A DNA stretch of 64,000 nt, from NCBI GenBank assembly GCA_024743215.1, contig JANSWZ010000003.1, positions 434,001 to 498,000 of the forward strand, given 5' to 3'. The stretch comes from Alphaproteobacteria bacterium (GTDB lineage Bacteria > Pseudomonadota > Alphaproteobacteria > Rhizobiales > GCA-2746425). The notes beneath the pieces are model-generated. The model did no database searches. It saw only the letters and a list, made by a program, of their open reading frames with translations, and was not told the DNA's origin. Positions 42,539 to 50,578 of this stretch are shown piece by piece. Numbering within the stretch: the stretch's first letter is position 1; every line of letters starts with the position of its first letter. The position numbers were made by a program, and so were the translations under genes.

Positions 42539-43390
42539 ATGATGAATGAGGGTCTTTCAGAGACCATCCCTGACCACTCAGCTGAGGCCGCAACAAGCGG
42601 CCTCAGCTCCGGGTCCAAATCTGCGGCGCGAAAACGGGTGCGTTATCTGACCATAAAAGGTTTGGCGAAATCCTTTGATGATACAATTGTCTATGACGAT
42701 TTTGACCTGACCCTTCCGCTCGGGTCCTTCACCAGTATTTTCGGCCCCAATGGCTGTGGTAAAAGCACGTTGATCAATATGATTTCCGGGCTGATGCCGA
42801 TGAATGCAGGCGAGGTGCTGTATGACGGGCAGACCATTCGCCAGACCAGAATTTCCTATGTGTTCCAGAATTATCGCGAAGCGCTTTTTCCGTGGTTGCG
42901 GGCAATTGACAATCTTCATTATCCGCTGCGTTTGATGGGCGTTGCCAAGAAGGATCGGATTGCGCGGATTGATCAGCTGATCGAGGATTTTGGCATCAAG
43001 ATCGATCTCAATGCCTATCCCTATAATCTGTCGGGTGGTCAGCAACAGGCGATTTCCATAATCAGAGCGCTGGTGCGTGATCCGGAAGTTCTGTTTCTGG
43101 ATGAGCCGTTTTCTGCCCTTGATTATGAGATGACGCTTCTGATGCGGGAAAAACTTCAGGCCATTTTCACTAAAACCGGAACCACGATGGTTCTTGTTTC
43201 CCATGATCTGGAAGAAGCCGTTCAGATGGCTGACAATGTGGTTCTGTTAACACGCAGGCCAACGCGGGTTGCCGAGATTGTGGACAATCCACTGATCAGG
43301 CCACGTGACGCGGCTTCGTTGGTAAGCCCGGAATTTGTGGCTTTGCGCAGCCAATGTCTGGAGATTTTCCAGCGCGAAGCGAAAATTTGA
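42539..43390 (+). CDS. NitT/TauT-type ABC transporter ATPase
   Basis: Single-domain ATPase of about 283 aa. Walker A FGPNGCGKST, Q-loop VFQNYREALFPWLRAIDN (the FPW pattern is typical of SsuB/TauB/NrtD), signature LSGGQQQ, Walker B VLFLDEPFSALD and switch His in VSHDLEEAV. An extra 30-residue Ser/Ala-rich N-terminal extension is unusual but harmless. Start could be TTG 42530 or ATG 42539/42542. It lies 14 bp after the binding protein and 38 bp before the hydrolase-like genes, so the whole set is one operon. Confidence 0.92.
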   Translation: MMNEGLSETIPDHSAEAATSGLSSGSKSAARKRVRYLTIKGLAKSFDDTIVYDDFDLTLPLGSFTSIFGPNGCGKSTLINMISGLMPMNAGEVLYDGQTIRQTRISYVFQNYREALFPWLRAIDNLHYPLRLMGVAKKDRIARIDQLIEDFGIKIDLNAYPYNLSGGQQQAISIIRALVRDPEVLFLDEPFSALDYEMTLLMREKLQAIFTKTGTTMVLVSHDLEEAVQMADNVVLLTRRPTRVAEIVDNPLIRPRDAASLVSPEFVALRSQCLEIFQREAKI

Positions 43391-43428
43391 TGTCTTACCA
43401 CACAGCAACAAATACAGGATGAAACGAC

Positions 43429-43773
43429 ATGCGCGGTTATCATGATATTGGCGGCGACAAGGCAGGTGCCATTCCCAAGGAAGAGCTGCCCTGGCTGCAT
43501 TGGGAAAAGCAGGTAGAAGCCATCCGCAATCTATTGGGTGATGGCACGCGGCGCATTGTCTCTCTGGATGAGATGCGGCGCGGTTTTGAGAGCTTTGGTG
43601 AAGACAAGTACAAAGCGCTTTCATTCTACCGCCGCCGCCTTGAAGCGATGACTGATATTCTGATCGAAAAAGACATCATCAGTCAGGATGAGCTGGATCA
43701 GGCAATCGTCCGAAAAAAGGCCGTCTGGTCTGTAGCGGATATTGGAAAAGATGCTGAGAACAGCCAGCTGTGA
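43429..43773 (+). CDS. scnB: Thiocyanate hydrolase beta subunit-like (nitrile hydratase beta N-terminal half)
   Basis: Protein of 114 aa equal to the N-terminal half of nitrile hydratase beta. It opens with GYHDIGGD (the HD[VI]GG signature), has SLDEMRRGFE, then the helical YKALSFYRRRLEAMTDILIEKDIISQDEL. In thiocyanate hydrolase the beta chain of nitrile hydratase is split into two polypeptides, as here. R50/R51 lie where SCNase beta has an Arg pair that helps bind the anion (recalled, not checked). The start has AGGA upstream. It overlaps the next gene by 4 bp. The HDIGG N-terminus separates it from the activator/P15K proteins of this superfamily. No separate cobalt-insertion activator gene is visible. 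Confidence 0.8.
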   Translation: MRGYHDIGGDKAGAIPKEELPWLHWEKQVEAIRNLLGDGTRRIVSLDEMRRGFESFGEDKYKALSFYRRRLEAMTDILIEKDIISQDELDQAIVRKKAVWSVADIGKDAENSQL

Positions 43774-44069
43774 GTGAGACGAAATTTCGCCGTTTCGATA
43801 TTGGGGATCTGGTTGAGGTGCTTGACCTTGGCAAGAGCGGCCATGTTCGCATTCCGGTCTATGTGCGGGGCAAGCGGGGCCATGTCATCCAGTATTGCGG
43901 CAAATATCTCAATCCAGAAGATCTGGCTGTTGGCAAGACAGCGGGACCGGCGATTGATCTTTACCGGGTCGAATTCACCCAGACATCCCTGTGGGACGAA
44001 CCTGACCATCCGGCGCAGGACCGGTTGATCATTGAAATATACGATCACTGGCTGACAGCCGCAAAATAG
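43770..44069 (+). CDS. scnA: Thiocyanate hydrolase alpha subunit-like (nitrile hydratase beta C-terminal half)
   Basis: Protein of 99 aa equal to the C-terminal SH3-like half of nitrile hydratase beta: FDIGDLVEVL, GHVRIPVYVRGKRGHVIQYCG, LYRVEFTQTSLW and the ending IIEIYDHWL. The GTG start overlaps the previous TGA (GTGA), so the two half-subunits are made in tight coupling. In nitrile hydratase these two halves are one polypeptide; the separation is the hallmark of thiocyanate hydrolase and of the three-subunit toyocamycin nitrile hydratase. T. thioparus has the same B-A-C gene order as far as I recall. SCNase alpha is about 126 aa, so this is a short version. Confidence 0.78.
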   Translation: MSETKFRRFDIGDLVEVLDLGKSGHVRIPVYVRGKRGHVIQYCGKYLNPEDLAVGKTAGPAIDLYRVEFTQTSLWDEPDHPAQDRLIIEIYDHWLTAAK

Positions 44070-44113
44070 GGATCGTCATAGTTCCCATAGGGCAAAACGA
44101 TTTAGAGGCGGAT

Positions 44114-44761
44114 ATGCACGAAGATCACGACGACCATACCCACGATCACAGTCACGACCATACGCATGATGAGTATGAAGCGCTTGTGATTGAAGATGAT
44201 GCGGGAAACATTGAAGCCCAGATCATCATCGATGCCTTGCAGGACGTGCTGATCAGCAAAGGGCTGCTGACAGCACCGGAAGTGACCAAGGAAATCGAAA
44301 AGCTTGAATCACCCGGTATTCATCTTGGTGCCAAAGTGGTTGCGAAAGCATGGACTGATCCTGACTACAAACAACGCCTGCTCAGCAATGGAAAAAGTGC
44401 TGTACAGGAGATTGGCATAGCGGTGGGTGAGGCGCAGATCGTTGTGGTGGAAAACACCGACGAGGTCCACAATCTGATCACCTGCACCCTGTGCTCCTGT
44501 TATCCGCGGTCGATCCTGGGTCAGCCACCATCGTGGTATATTTCCAAGGCCTATCGGGCTCGCACGGTTCGGGAACCGCGGTCAGTATTATCTGAGTTTG
44601 GGTTGGATCTTGAAGATGATGTTCAGCTCATCGTCCATGACAGCAACGCGGATATGCGGTATCTGGTGCTTCCACAGGCGCCTGCTGGTGTGGAGCAGAT
44701 GGAAGCTGATGGTCTTGAGGCGATGGTGACCCGTGATCACCTCATTGGCGTGAGCCGCTAG
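44114..44761 (+). CDS. scnC: Thiocyanate hydrolase gamma subunit-like, cobalt-binding (nitrile hydratase alpha fold)
   Basis: Catalytic metal-binding chain of 215 aa. The cobalt-type motif CTLCSCY is at 124-130, with C127 and C129 expected to be oxidised to Cys-sulfinic/sulfenic acids. It is followed by P-R-S-I-L-G-Q. In nitrile hydratases the residue after CYP is Trp, while thiocyanate hydrolase has Arg (gamma R136), so R132 favours SCNase: SCN- + 2 H2O to COS + NH3 + OH-. The first 19 residues are a His/Asp-rich metal-binding tail, also known in SCNase gamma. Other segments (VVENTDEVHN, RYLVLPQAPAG) are nearer to nitrile hydratase alpha, so a nitrile substrate stays possible. A cobalt permease under a B12 riboswitch follows directly. 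Confidence 0.8.
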   Translation: MHEDHDDHTHDHSHDHTHDEYEALVIEDDAGNIEAQIIIDALQDVLISKGLLTAPEVTKEIEKLESPGIHLGAKVVAKAWTDPDYKQRLLSNGKSAVQEIGIAVGEAQIVVVENTDEVHNLITCTLCSCYPRSILGQPPSWYISKAYRARTVREPRSVLSEFGLDLEDDVQLIVHDSNADMRYLVLPQAPAGVEQMEADGLEAMVTRDHLIGVSR

Positions 44762-44865
44762 GTAGCAACGCGCATGGGAGTCGCCTTGGTCACCGAAATT
44801 ACCAACCTGTTTTTCCGGCACTTCCCGCTTTACTCGCACTGCATCTTGCGCCAAGACTGTTTGCG

Positions 44866-45045
44866 ATGGTTCCCGAACGCCACAGGCGCGCGGGATGAGA
44901 CAAGGGAACACGGTTCGAGCTACCCAAATCGGGATCAAATCCGTGGCTGCCCCCGCAACTGTATGTGACTGCCAAACTCGATATGCCACTGGTTAACGCC
45001 GGGAAGGTGAGTGAGGCGCAAGGCACAAGCCAGGAAACCTGCCAT
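44866..45045 (+). promoter_or_regulatory. Cobalamin riboswitch
   Basis: The conserved core blocks appear in order: a GGTTCCC/GGGAAC closing pair around 44868-44915, AAATC followed by GGCTGCCCCCGCAACTGTA (about 44943-44963), the B12 box GCCACTG (44985-44991), CCGGGAAGG (about 44999-45007) and AGCCAGGAAACCTGCC (45028-45043). It lies 62 bp before the CbiM-like gene, whose expression it should switch off when adenosylcobalamin is plentiful. The match to the class consensus is strong over all blocks. Confidence 0.93.
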
Positions 45046-45106
45046 CCAAACCGGTCGCAAGACCAATTCACACAGGGCGCACGGCGGGTGCGCAAAGGAG
45101 ACTAAA

Positions 45107-45790
45107 ATGCATATTGAACCTGGCGTCGTTGACGGCGCTAAAATTGCCTTGAGCTATGCCACATCAGCCGGTGCTGCCGTGCTGGTCGGAAAAATGGCTT
45201 GGGATACGATTCGCAATGATGGCGGCGTGTCCGCTTTGGCGATGCGCAGTGTCGCTGCGACTTTGATGGTTTTCGTGTTCTTTCAGGTGTTGCCGCATTA
45301 TCCAGTTGGCGTATCGGAAGTTCACTTCATTCTGGGGTCCACGCTTTATCTGCTGTTTGGCGGCGGCGCGGCGGCCATTGGTCTGGCGCTTGGTCTGCTG
45401 GCACAGGGGGTGTTCTTTGCGCCGATTGATCTGCCGCAATATGGTATGAATGTTACAACGCTGCTGTTGCCATTGTGGGCTATCAGCGCGCTGGCAAAAC
45501 GCATCATTGCGCCAAAGACCGCCTATGTGGATTTGTCCTACAAACAGGCGCTGACGCTCTCAACTGCCTATCAGGGTGGTGTGGTTGTCTGGGTCGCTTT
45601 CTGGGCGTTTTATGGTCAGGGATTTGGCGCAGAAAGCCTGAGTTCCGTTGCCTCTTTCGGAGCGGCCTACATGCTGGTTGTTCTTGTTGAGCCACTGGTT
45701 GATCTGGCTGTTCTATACGGCGCAAAAACATTGCGGTCGGTTTCGTCCACCCCGTTGTTTTATGGACGTTTGCACACATCCGCAGCCTGA
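45107..45790 (+). CDS. CbiM-like cobalt transport permease
   Basis: Membrane protein of 227 aa with about six helices. It begins MHIEPG, matching the N-terminal MHI(x)(D/E)G of CbiM/NikM S-components, where the N-terminal amine and His2 bind the metal. The ATG at 45107 has AAAGGAG seven bases upstream; a longer in-frame reading would bury this essential N-terminus. No cbiN, cbiQ or cbiO genes follow, so it is either a stand-alone carrier or uses an ECF module encoded elsewhere. B12-riboswitch control and the position behind a cobalt enzyme support cobalt as substrate. Confidence 0.85.
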   Translation: MHIEPGVVDGAKIALSYATSAGAAVLVGKMAWDTIRNDGGVSALAMRSVAATLMVFVFFQVLPHYPVGVSEVHFILGSTLYLLFGGGAAAIGLALGLLAQGVFFAPIDLPQYGMNVTTLLLPLWAISALAKRIIAPKTAYVDLSYKQALTLSTAYQGGVVVWVAFWAFYGQGFGAESLSSVASFGAAYMLVVLVEPLVDLAVLYGAKTLRSVSSTPLFYGRLHTSAA

Positions 45791-45835
45791 TGATCTGATT
45801 CAATAGATGGGCCTAACAGCCTGATACAAGATTCA

Positions 45836-45867
45836 AAATCCCGGTTCCTCAGGAGCCGGGATTTTTG
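45836..45867 (+). terminator. Rho-independent terminator after the cobalt permease
   Basis: 9-bp stem (AAATCCCGG at 45836-45844, CCGGGATTT at 45856-45864) with a short inner TCC/GGA pairing, followed by a T-run. It closes the cobalt permease transcript and can also serve the convergent ABC-2 genes. Confidence 0.88.
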
Positions 45868-45877
45868 TTTGTGAAGC

Positions 45878-46639
45878 TTATTGCTTAACCTGATAACCCG
45901 TCTTGAAAATCCACCAGACGATGGAAATGCAGCTCACCAGAAACAGGGTGATGACAGCGAGGCTGATGCTGACATCGACGTCGGCAACCTCGTAAAAACT
46001 CCAGCGGAAGCCGCTGACGAGGTAGAGCACCGGATTGAAGAACGTCACTGTCTGCCAGATGGGGGGCAGCATGTTGACCGAATAGAAACTGCCGCCCAGA
46101 AACACCAATGGGGTGATGACCAGCAGCGGCACGATCTGCAGTTTTTCAAAACTGTCGGCCCAGATGCCAATGATAAAGCCGAGCAGGCTGAAGGTCAGTG
46201 CGGTCAGCACCAGAAACAGCAGCATGATGAACGGGTGCGCGATCTGCAGTTCCACGAACAGGCTGGCTGTCGCCAGAATGATTGCGCCCAGAATGAGCGA
46301 TTTGGTGGCAGCGGCTCCCACATAGCCCAGCACAATTTCAAATGAGGAAATGGGCGCAGACAGCAATTCGTAAATCGTGCCTGTGAATTTGGGGAAGTAG
46401 ATACCAAAGGCGGCATTGGACAGCGACTGAGTGAGCAAGGACAACATGATGAGGCCAGGCACGATGAAGGAGCCGTAGCTCACGCCCTCAATTTCCGGAA
46501 TGCGCGATCCGATGGCCGATCCGAACACCACGAAATAGAGAGAGGTCGATAAAATCGGCGAAATGAGGCTTTGGAACAGGGTGCGCCACATGCGGTTCAT
46601 TTCGAACGCATAGATGGCTCTGACAGCAGTGAGATTCAT
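45878..46639 (-). CDS. ABC-2 type transporter permease
   Basis: Membrane protein of 253 aa with six helices. Family features include [69 protein letters not shown] and [20 protein letters not shown], typical of YadH/NodJ-like exporters. The ATPase gene ends 3 bp upstream of its start, so they form a unit. Such pairs export polyketides, polysaccharides or drugs; the cargo is not evident. Confidence 0.92.
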   Translation of the reverse strand: MNLTAVRAIYAFEMNRMWRTLFQSLISPILSTSLYFVVFGSAIGSRIPEIEGVSYGSFIVPGLIMLSLLTQSLSNAAFGIYFPKFTGTIYELLSAPISSFEIVLGYVGAAATKSLILGAIILATASLFVELQIAHPFIMLLFLVLTALTFSLLGFIIGIWADSFEKLQIVPLLVITPLVFLGGSFYSVNMLPPIWQTVTFFNPVLYLVSGFRWSFYEVADVDVSISLAVITLFLVSCISIVWWIFKTGYQVKQ

Positions 46640-46642
46640 GAT

Positions 46643-47635
46643 TTACGTGGCCTCCGCCGGGTCTTTGGCTTTTGTTTCGTCATTTAATTTTGATTGCGCT
46701 GAATCCTCGTGGACCAGCGTGACAAAGATTTCCTCAAGTGAGCTTTGCTTGGTGTTGAGATCTCTGAAGCGAATACCCGCATCGGAGAGGTCCTGTAGCA
46801 GGGAGGTTATGCCTGTGCGCTCGCCCTGAGTGTTGTAGGTGTAGATGATTTGCTCGCCAGTCTCTGATAGCTCCAGACCGTCGCGGTTCAAAGCATCCGG
46901 CAGCGCTTTGAGCGGCTCATGCAGGTCCAGCATCAGCATTTTCTTGCCAAGCTTTGCCATTAATTCTGCCTTGTCTTCGACCAGAATGATTTCGCCATGG
47001 GCTATCACGCCAACGCGGTCGGCGATTTCCTCGGCTTCTTCAATATAGTGGGTGGTGAGGATGATGGTGACGCCGCTTTCGCGCAATTCGCGCACCACCT
47101 GCCACATGTCTTTGCGCAGCTCTACATCCACCCCGGCGGTTGGTTCATCAAGGAAGAGAATGTCAGGCTCATGAGATAGCGCCTTGGCAATCAGCACACG
47201 GCGTTTCATGCCACCGGACAATTGGATGATCTTGTTGTCCTTCTTGTCCCAGAGCGACAGGCTTTTCAGGGTTTTTTCAACAAATGCATCATCACGCTTT
47301 TTGCCGAACAGGCCGCGTGAAAAACTGACAGTGGCAAACACGGTTTCGAATGCGTCGGTGGTCAGTTCCTGAGGCACAAGGCCGATCATGGATCGGGTCT
47401 TGCGATAGTCCTTGATGATATCATGGCCTGCGACGGTGACTGTGCCACCGGTTGGCGTCACAATGCCGCAGATGGCGGAAATCAACGTGGTTTTGCCAGC
47501 GCCATTGGGGCCGAGCAGCGCCAGAATTTCCCCTCGTTTGATGTCCAGAGAGACGTCTTTCAAGGCTTGAAACCCACCATCATAGGTCTTTTCAAGGTTC
47601 TTGACTGAAATGAGTGGAAGTGCGGAATCGAGCAT
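46643..47635 (-). CDS. ABC-2 type transporter ATPase
   Basis: ATPase of 330 aa. Walker [11 protein letters not shown], signature LSGGMKRRV, Walker [13 protein letters not shown] and switch His in [10 protein letters not shown] are intact. The LSGGMKRR signature and C-terminal accessory domain (about 225-330) are typical of YadG/CcmA-like subunits of ABC-2 exporters. The ATG at 47635 is accepted by match to family length. It pairs with the permease just downstream and is divergent from the TAXI gene across 137 bp. Confidence 0.93.
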   Translation of the reverse strand: MLDSALPLISVKNLEKTYDGGFQALKDVSLDIKRGEILALLGPNGAGKTTLISAICGIVTPTGGTVTVAGHDIIKDYRKTRSMIGLVPQELTTDAFETVFATVSFSRGLFGKKRDDAFVEKTLKSLSLWDKKDNKIIQLSGGMKRRVLIAKALSHEPDILFLDEPTAGVDVELRKDMWQVVRELRESGVTIILTTHYIEEAEEIADRVGVIAHGEIILVEDKAELMAKLGKKMLMLDLHEPLKALPDALNRDGLELSETGEQIIYTYNTQGERTGITSLLQDLSDAGIRFRDLNTKQSSLEEIFVTLVHEDSAQSKLNDETKAKDPAEAT

Positions 47636-47772
47636 GGAGTTGAACCCAGACTTTGGTCTTGGCGCAATGCGCCTGAGAGAATGTGAGGAGACTTGTTTTG
47701 ACGCGGATATATGTCATAGGCTGTCAGCATACAATGACCACAAATCGACAAAACACTTCTGGAGGAAAATTT

Positions 47773-48729
47773 ATGAAACTTTTCAAGAGCTTGGCTCTGG
47801 CATCAGGATTGCTTGCTGCAACGGCCTTTGCAAGCCACGCTGAGACCCGTGTCACTTACAAGTCGGCATCATCCAGTTCGTCCTATTATCAGATGGCGGT
47901 GCAGATTGCCGAAGCCATGAAAGCGGGAACGAATGGCGATGTGATTGTCACCGTTGAAGAGAGCCAGGGTTCCGTTCAGAACGTCATGGAATCGGCTGCC
48001 CGGCCGGGCAATTACGTGTTCACCACGCCGCCAGCACTGATTGGTTTGGCACAGGGTGGCAAGGCCATGTTTGACGGCAAGAGTAATCCGAAATTTGATG
48101 AAATCAGAGCGCTGTTCCCGATTCCTTCGCTGACCATGCATTTTGTCGTGCGCGAAGATGCGGGCATCAATTCTTTCGCCGACATGGAAGGCAAGACCAT
48201 ATTGATTGGCAAAGGCTCATTCGGCGCGCGTGAGGGTGCGAAATATCTGGGTCTGTTCGGGCTGGAAACAAAGGTTAATCTGCCGGATGTGGAATTGTCC
48301 AACGCTGTACCGGCGCTGAAGAACGGTCAGATCGACGGATTTGTCACCGCTGGTTCCTGGCCTGCGCCAAATGTCATTGAAGCTGCGGCCAGTGTAGGTG
48401 TCAAAGTTCTGTCTTTGGATGATGAGCAGATTGCCGCCACCAAACGCACGCGGCTTGTCATTCCCGCTGGCACTTATGCCGGGCAGGATACTGACATTGT
48501 AACCACATCACTGCCGGTCGTGGCTTATACCACCACCAATATGGATGATGATACGGCCTACCAACTGACCAAGACCTATTGGGATCAAAAGGCCAAAATG
48601 GGTGAAGATGCTGCTTGGTGGAATGGCGTGGATCAGGGCTTGATGGGCACCATCACAAGTGCCATTCATCCCGGCGCATTGCGCTATTACACGGAAATGG
48701 GTTTTCCACTGTCCGACGCGCAGAAGTAA
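47773..48729 (+). CDS. TAXI-family TRAP substrate-binding protein
   Basis: Periplasmic protein of 318 aa with a Sec signal (1-23). TAXI features: TYKSASSSSSYYQMAVQIAEAMKAG at the mature N-terminus, EESQGSVQNVMESAARPGNYVFTTPPALIGLA, LIGKGSFGAREGAK and the C-terminal IHPGALRYYTEMGF. TAXI proteins serve TRAP systems with fused QM permeases, as encoded next. The GGAGGAAAATTT site fixes ATG 47773. Ligands of the group include glutamate and other carboxylates. Confidence 0.93.
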   Translation: MKLFKSLALASGLLAATAFASHAETRVTYKSASSSSSYYQMAVQIAEAMKAGTNGDVIVTVEESQGSVQNVMESAARPGNYVFTTPPALIGLAQGGKAMFDGKSNPKFDEIRALFPIPSLTMHFVVREDAGINSFADMEGKTILIGKGSFGAREGAKYLGLFGLETKVNLPDVELSNAVPALKNGQIDGFVTAGSWPAPNVIEAAASVGVKVLSLDDEQIAATKRTRLVIPAGTYAGQDTDIVTTSLPVVAYTTTNMDDDTAYQLTKTYWDQKAKMGEDAAWWNGVDQGLMGTITSAIHPGALRYYTEMGFPLSDAQK

Positions 48730-48751
48730 AACAGAGAAATAACGTTCAAGC

Positions 48752-50551
48752 GTGACAACAGGTTCACTTTTTAATGCTTCTGATGAAGGCGCGCTGTCTG
48801 GTACAGCGCGCCTCTTTTGGTGCACGCTTGGAGCCGTATCCATCAGCTTTCACATCTGGCTGATTTTCTCCGGGCTTGTGCCCAACCTCCTCAGTCGTCC
48901 CCTGCATATGGCGCTGGCTTTGCCATGGGTTCTGATTTTTATGGCAAAGACACAGCGTCAACGCATCAGTGGCACTGTGTTGTGTGTGCTGGGTGTGGCT
49001 GCCTGCATCTGGATTGCGCTCAATGAGGATATGTTGGGCGATCAATACGGTACCCTGTCGGGTGATCTTCAACTGGCTGTGGCTGTTGTTCTTTTGGTGG
49101 TCACGCTGGAAATGGCACGCCGTGCCATAAGTTGGCCGCTGCCGACGGTTGCTGCGCTGGCGCTGGCCTATGGCCTGTTTGGCCAGCACATTCCCGGCGA
49201 GTTTGGCTATGCCGGTATACCGCTGCAAAGCTTTCTGGGAACACTGACAATTGCCGAGGGTGGAATCTGGGGCAAGTTGACGGGTGTCTCGGTCAGCATT
49301 GTTGCAATTTTCGTGATTTTCGGAGCCATCTTGAATGCCGGTGAAGCGGGACAGGGCTTCATGAATGTCGCCTCGGCAGCCGCAGGACGGTTGCGCGGAG
49401 GAGCTGCCAAAGTGTCCGTTTTGTCTTCTGCTCTGTTCGGCTCAATATCTGGTTCGGCCTCTGCCAATGTGGCGTCCACGGGTGCCATCACATTGCCTGC
49501 CATGACGCGACTGGGCTATCCCAAACGCTTGGCGGCAGCCGTTGAAGCCGTTGCTTCTTCTGGCGGGCAGATCATGCCGCCGCTGATGGGAGCGGGGGCG
49601 TTTGTCATGGTGGAGTTGACCGGCACGCCTTACGAGCAAATCATTCTGGCGGCGCTGTTGCCGGCCTTGCTGTATTTTGCCGCTGTCTGGGTCGGCATAG
49701 ACATGTTTTCTCTGCGCTTTCCGTTGCGCGGTGTGCCCAAAGAAGATCAGCCCTCATTGCGGCAGGTGGCCATTACATCGGCGTTCTTCCTGGTGCCGTT
49801 TGGTGTGCTGCTTTGGGGGATGTTTGGTGCTAATGTGACACCACAATATGCGGCCTGTCTGGCGATGATGGCCGGTGCCGTTTTGCTGCTTGTGGACGGC
49901 AGTTTGTCGTTTGATCTGCAGCGCACATTGGTGCGCGTGGAAGCCGTGTTCATGAATGCCGGACGGCAAGTGGCGCTGATTGCGTCCATTATTCTGTGTG
50001 CCTCCATCATTATCGGCGTTCTGGGGATGACCGGCCTTGGCGTCAAGATCACATCGCTGATTCTGTCTGGCTCCGGCGGCATGTTGTGGCCAGCCTTGCT
50101 GCTGACGGCCTTTGCCTGTCTGATTCTCGGCATGGAGGTGCCGACAACCGCGGCCTATGTGATCTGCATTTCCGTGGCTGGCCCTGCCTTGATCGATTTG
50201 GGTCTTGAGCCATTGCAGGCGCATTTGTTCGTGTTCTGGTTCGCTCTGCTCTCAACCATCACGCCGCCGGTCTGTGGTGCGGTATTTATCGCTGCGGGGA
50301 TGGTTGAAGAGAACTGGCTGAAAGTCGCGTTGACCGCCATGGCGCTGGGGTTGGGCCTCTACTTCATTCCCCTTGGCATGATTGCCAATCCCGGGTTGAT
50401 CGGGCTTGGGTCTGAGCCGCTGGTTGCTTTGTTTGCGGCCGCCAAGGTTTTGGTGGCTCTTGTTGCTCTATCGTTTGCCGCGATTGCGCCGAGCTTTTTT
50501 CTGTGGCGTCTTGTCGCTTTAGTGTTGGGTCTGGTTGTGCTTTTCGTCTAA
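48752..50551 (+). CDS. TRAP transporter fused 4TM/12TM permease
   Basis: Fused DctQ-DctM protein of 599 aa. Roughly 4 N-terminal helices are followed by the M domain with GSISGSASANVASTGAITLPAMTRLGYPKRLAAAVEAVASSGGQIMPPLMGAGAFVMVE and MEVPTTAAYVICISVAGPAL repeats. The GTG at 48752 is the likely start. It lies 22 bp after the TAXI protein and 27 bp before the Gate-domain gene, so the three may be one transport operon. Confidence 0.92.
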   Translation: MTTGSLFNASDEGALSGTARLFWCTLGAVSISFHIWLIFSGLVPNLLSRPLHMALALPWVLIFMAKTQRQRISGTVLCVLGVAACIWIALNEDMLGDQYGTLSGDLQLAVAVVLLVVTLEMARRAISWPLPTVAALALAYGLFGQHIPGEFGYAGIPLQSFLGTLTIAEGGIWGKLTGVSVSIVAIFVIFGAILNAGEAGQGFMNVASAAAGRLRGGAAKVSVLSSALFGSISGSASANVASTGAITLPAMTRLGYPKRLAAAVEAVASSGGQIMPPLMGAGAFVMVELTGTPYEQIILAALLPALLYFAAVWVGIDMFSLRFPLRGVPKEDQPSLRQVAITSAFFLVPFGVLLWGMFGANVTPQYAACLAMMAGAVLLLVDGSLSFDLQRTLVRVEAVFMNAGRQVALIASIILCASIIIGVLGMTGLGVKITSLILSGSGGMLWPALLLTAFACLILGMEVPTTAAYVICISVAGPALIDLGLEPLQAHLFVFWFALLSTITPPVCGAVFIAAGMVEENWLKVALTAMALGLGLYFIPLGMIANPGLIGLGSEPLVALFAAAKVLVALVALSFAAIAPSFFLWRLVALVLGLVVLFV

Positions 50552-50578
50552 AAGCGTGTGTTCACAACAGGCGCATTT

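Noticed and set aside
43429-44761. Ordinary two-subunit nitrile hydratase
   Set aside because: The beta chain is split into two genes and the residue after CTLCSCYP is Arg instead of Trp. A three-subunit nitrile hydratase cannot be fully excluded and is noted in the entries.
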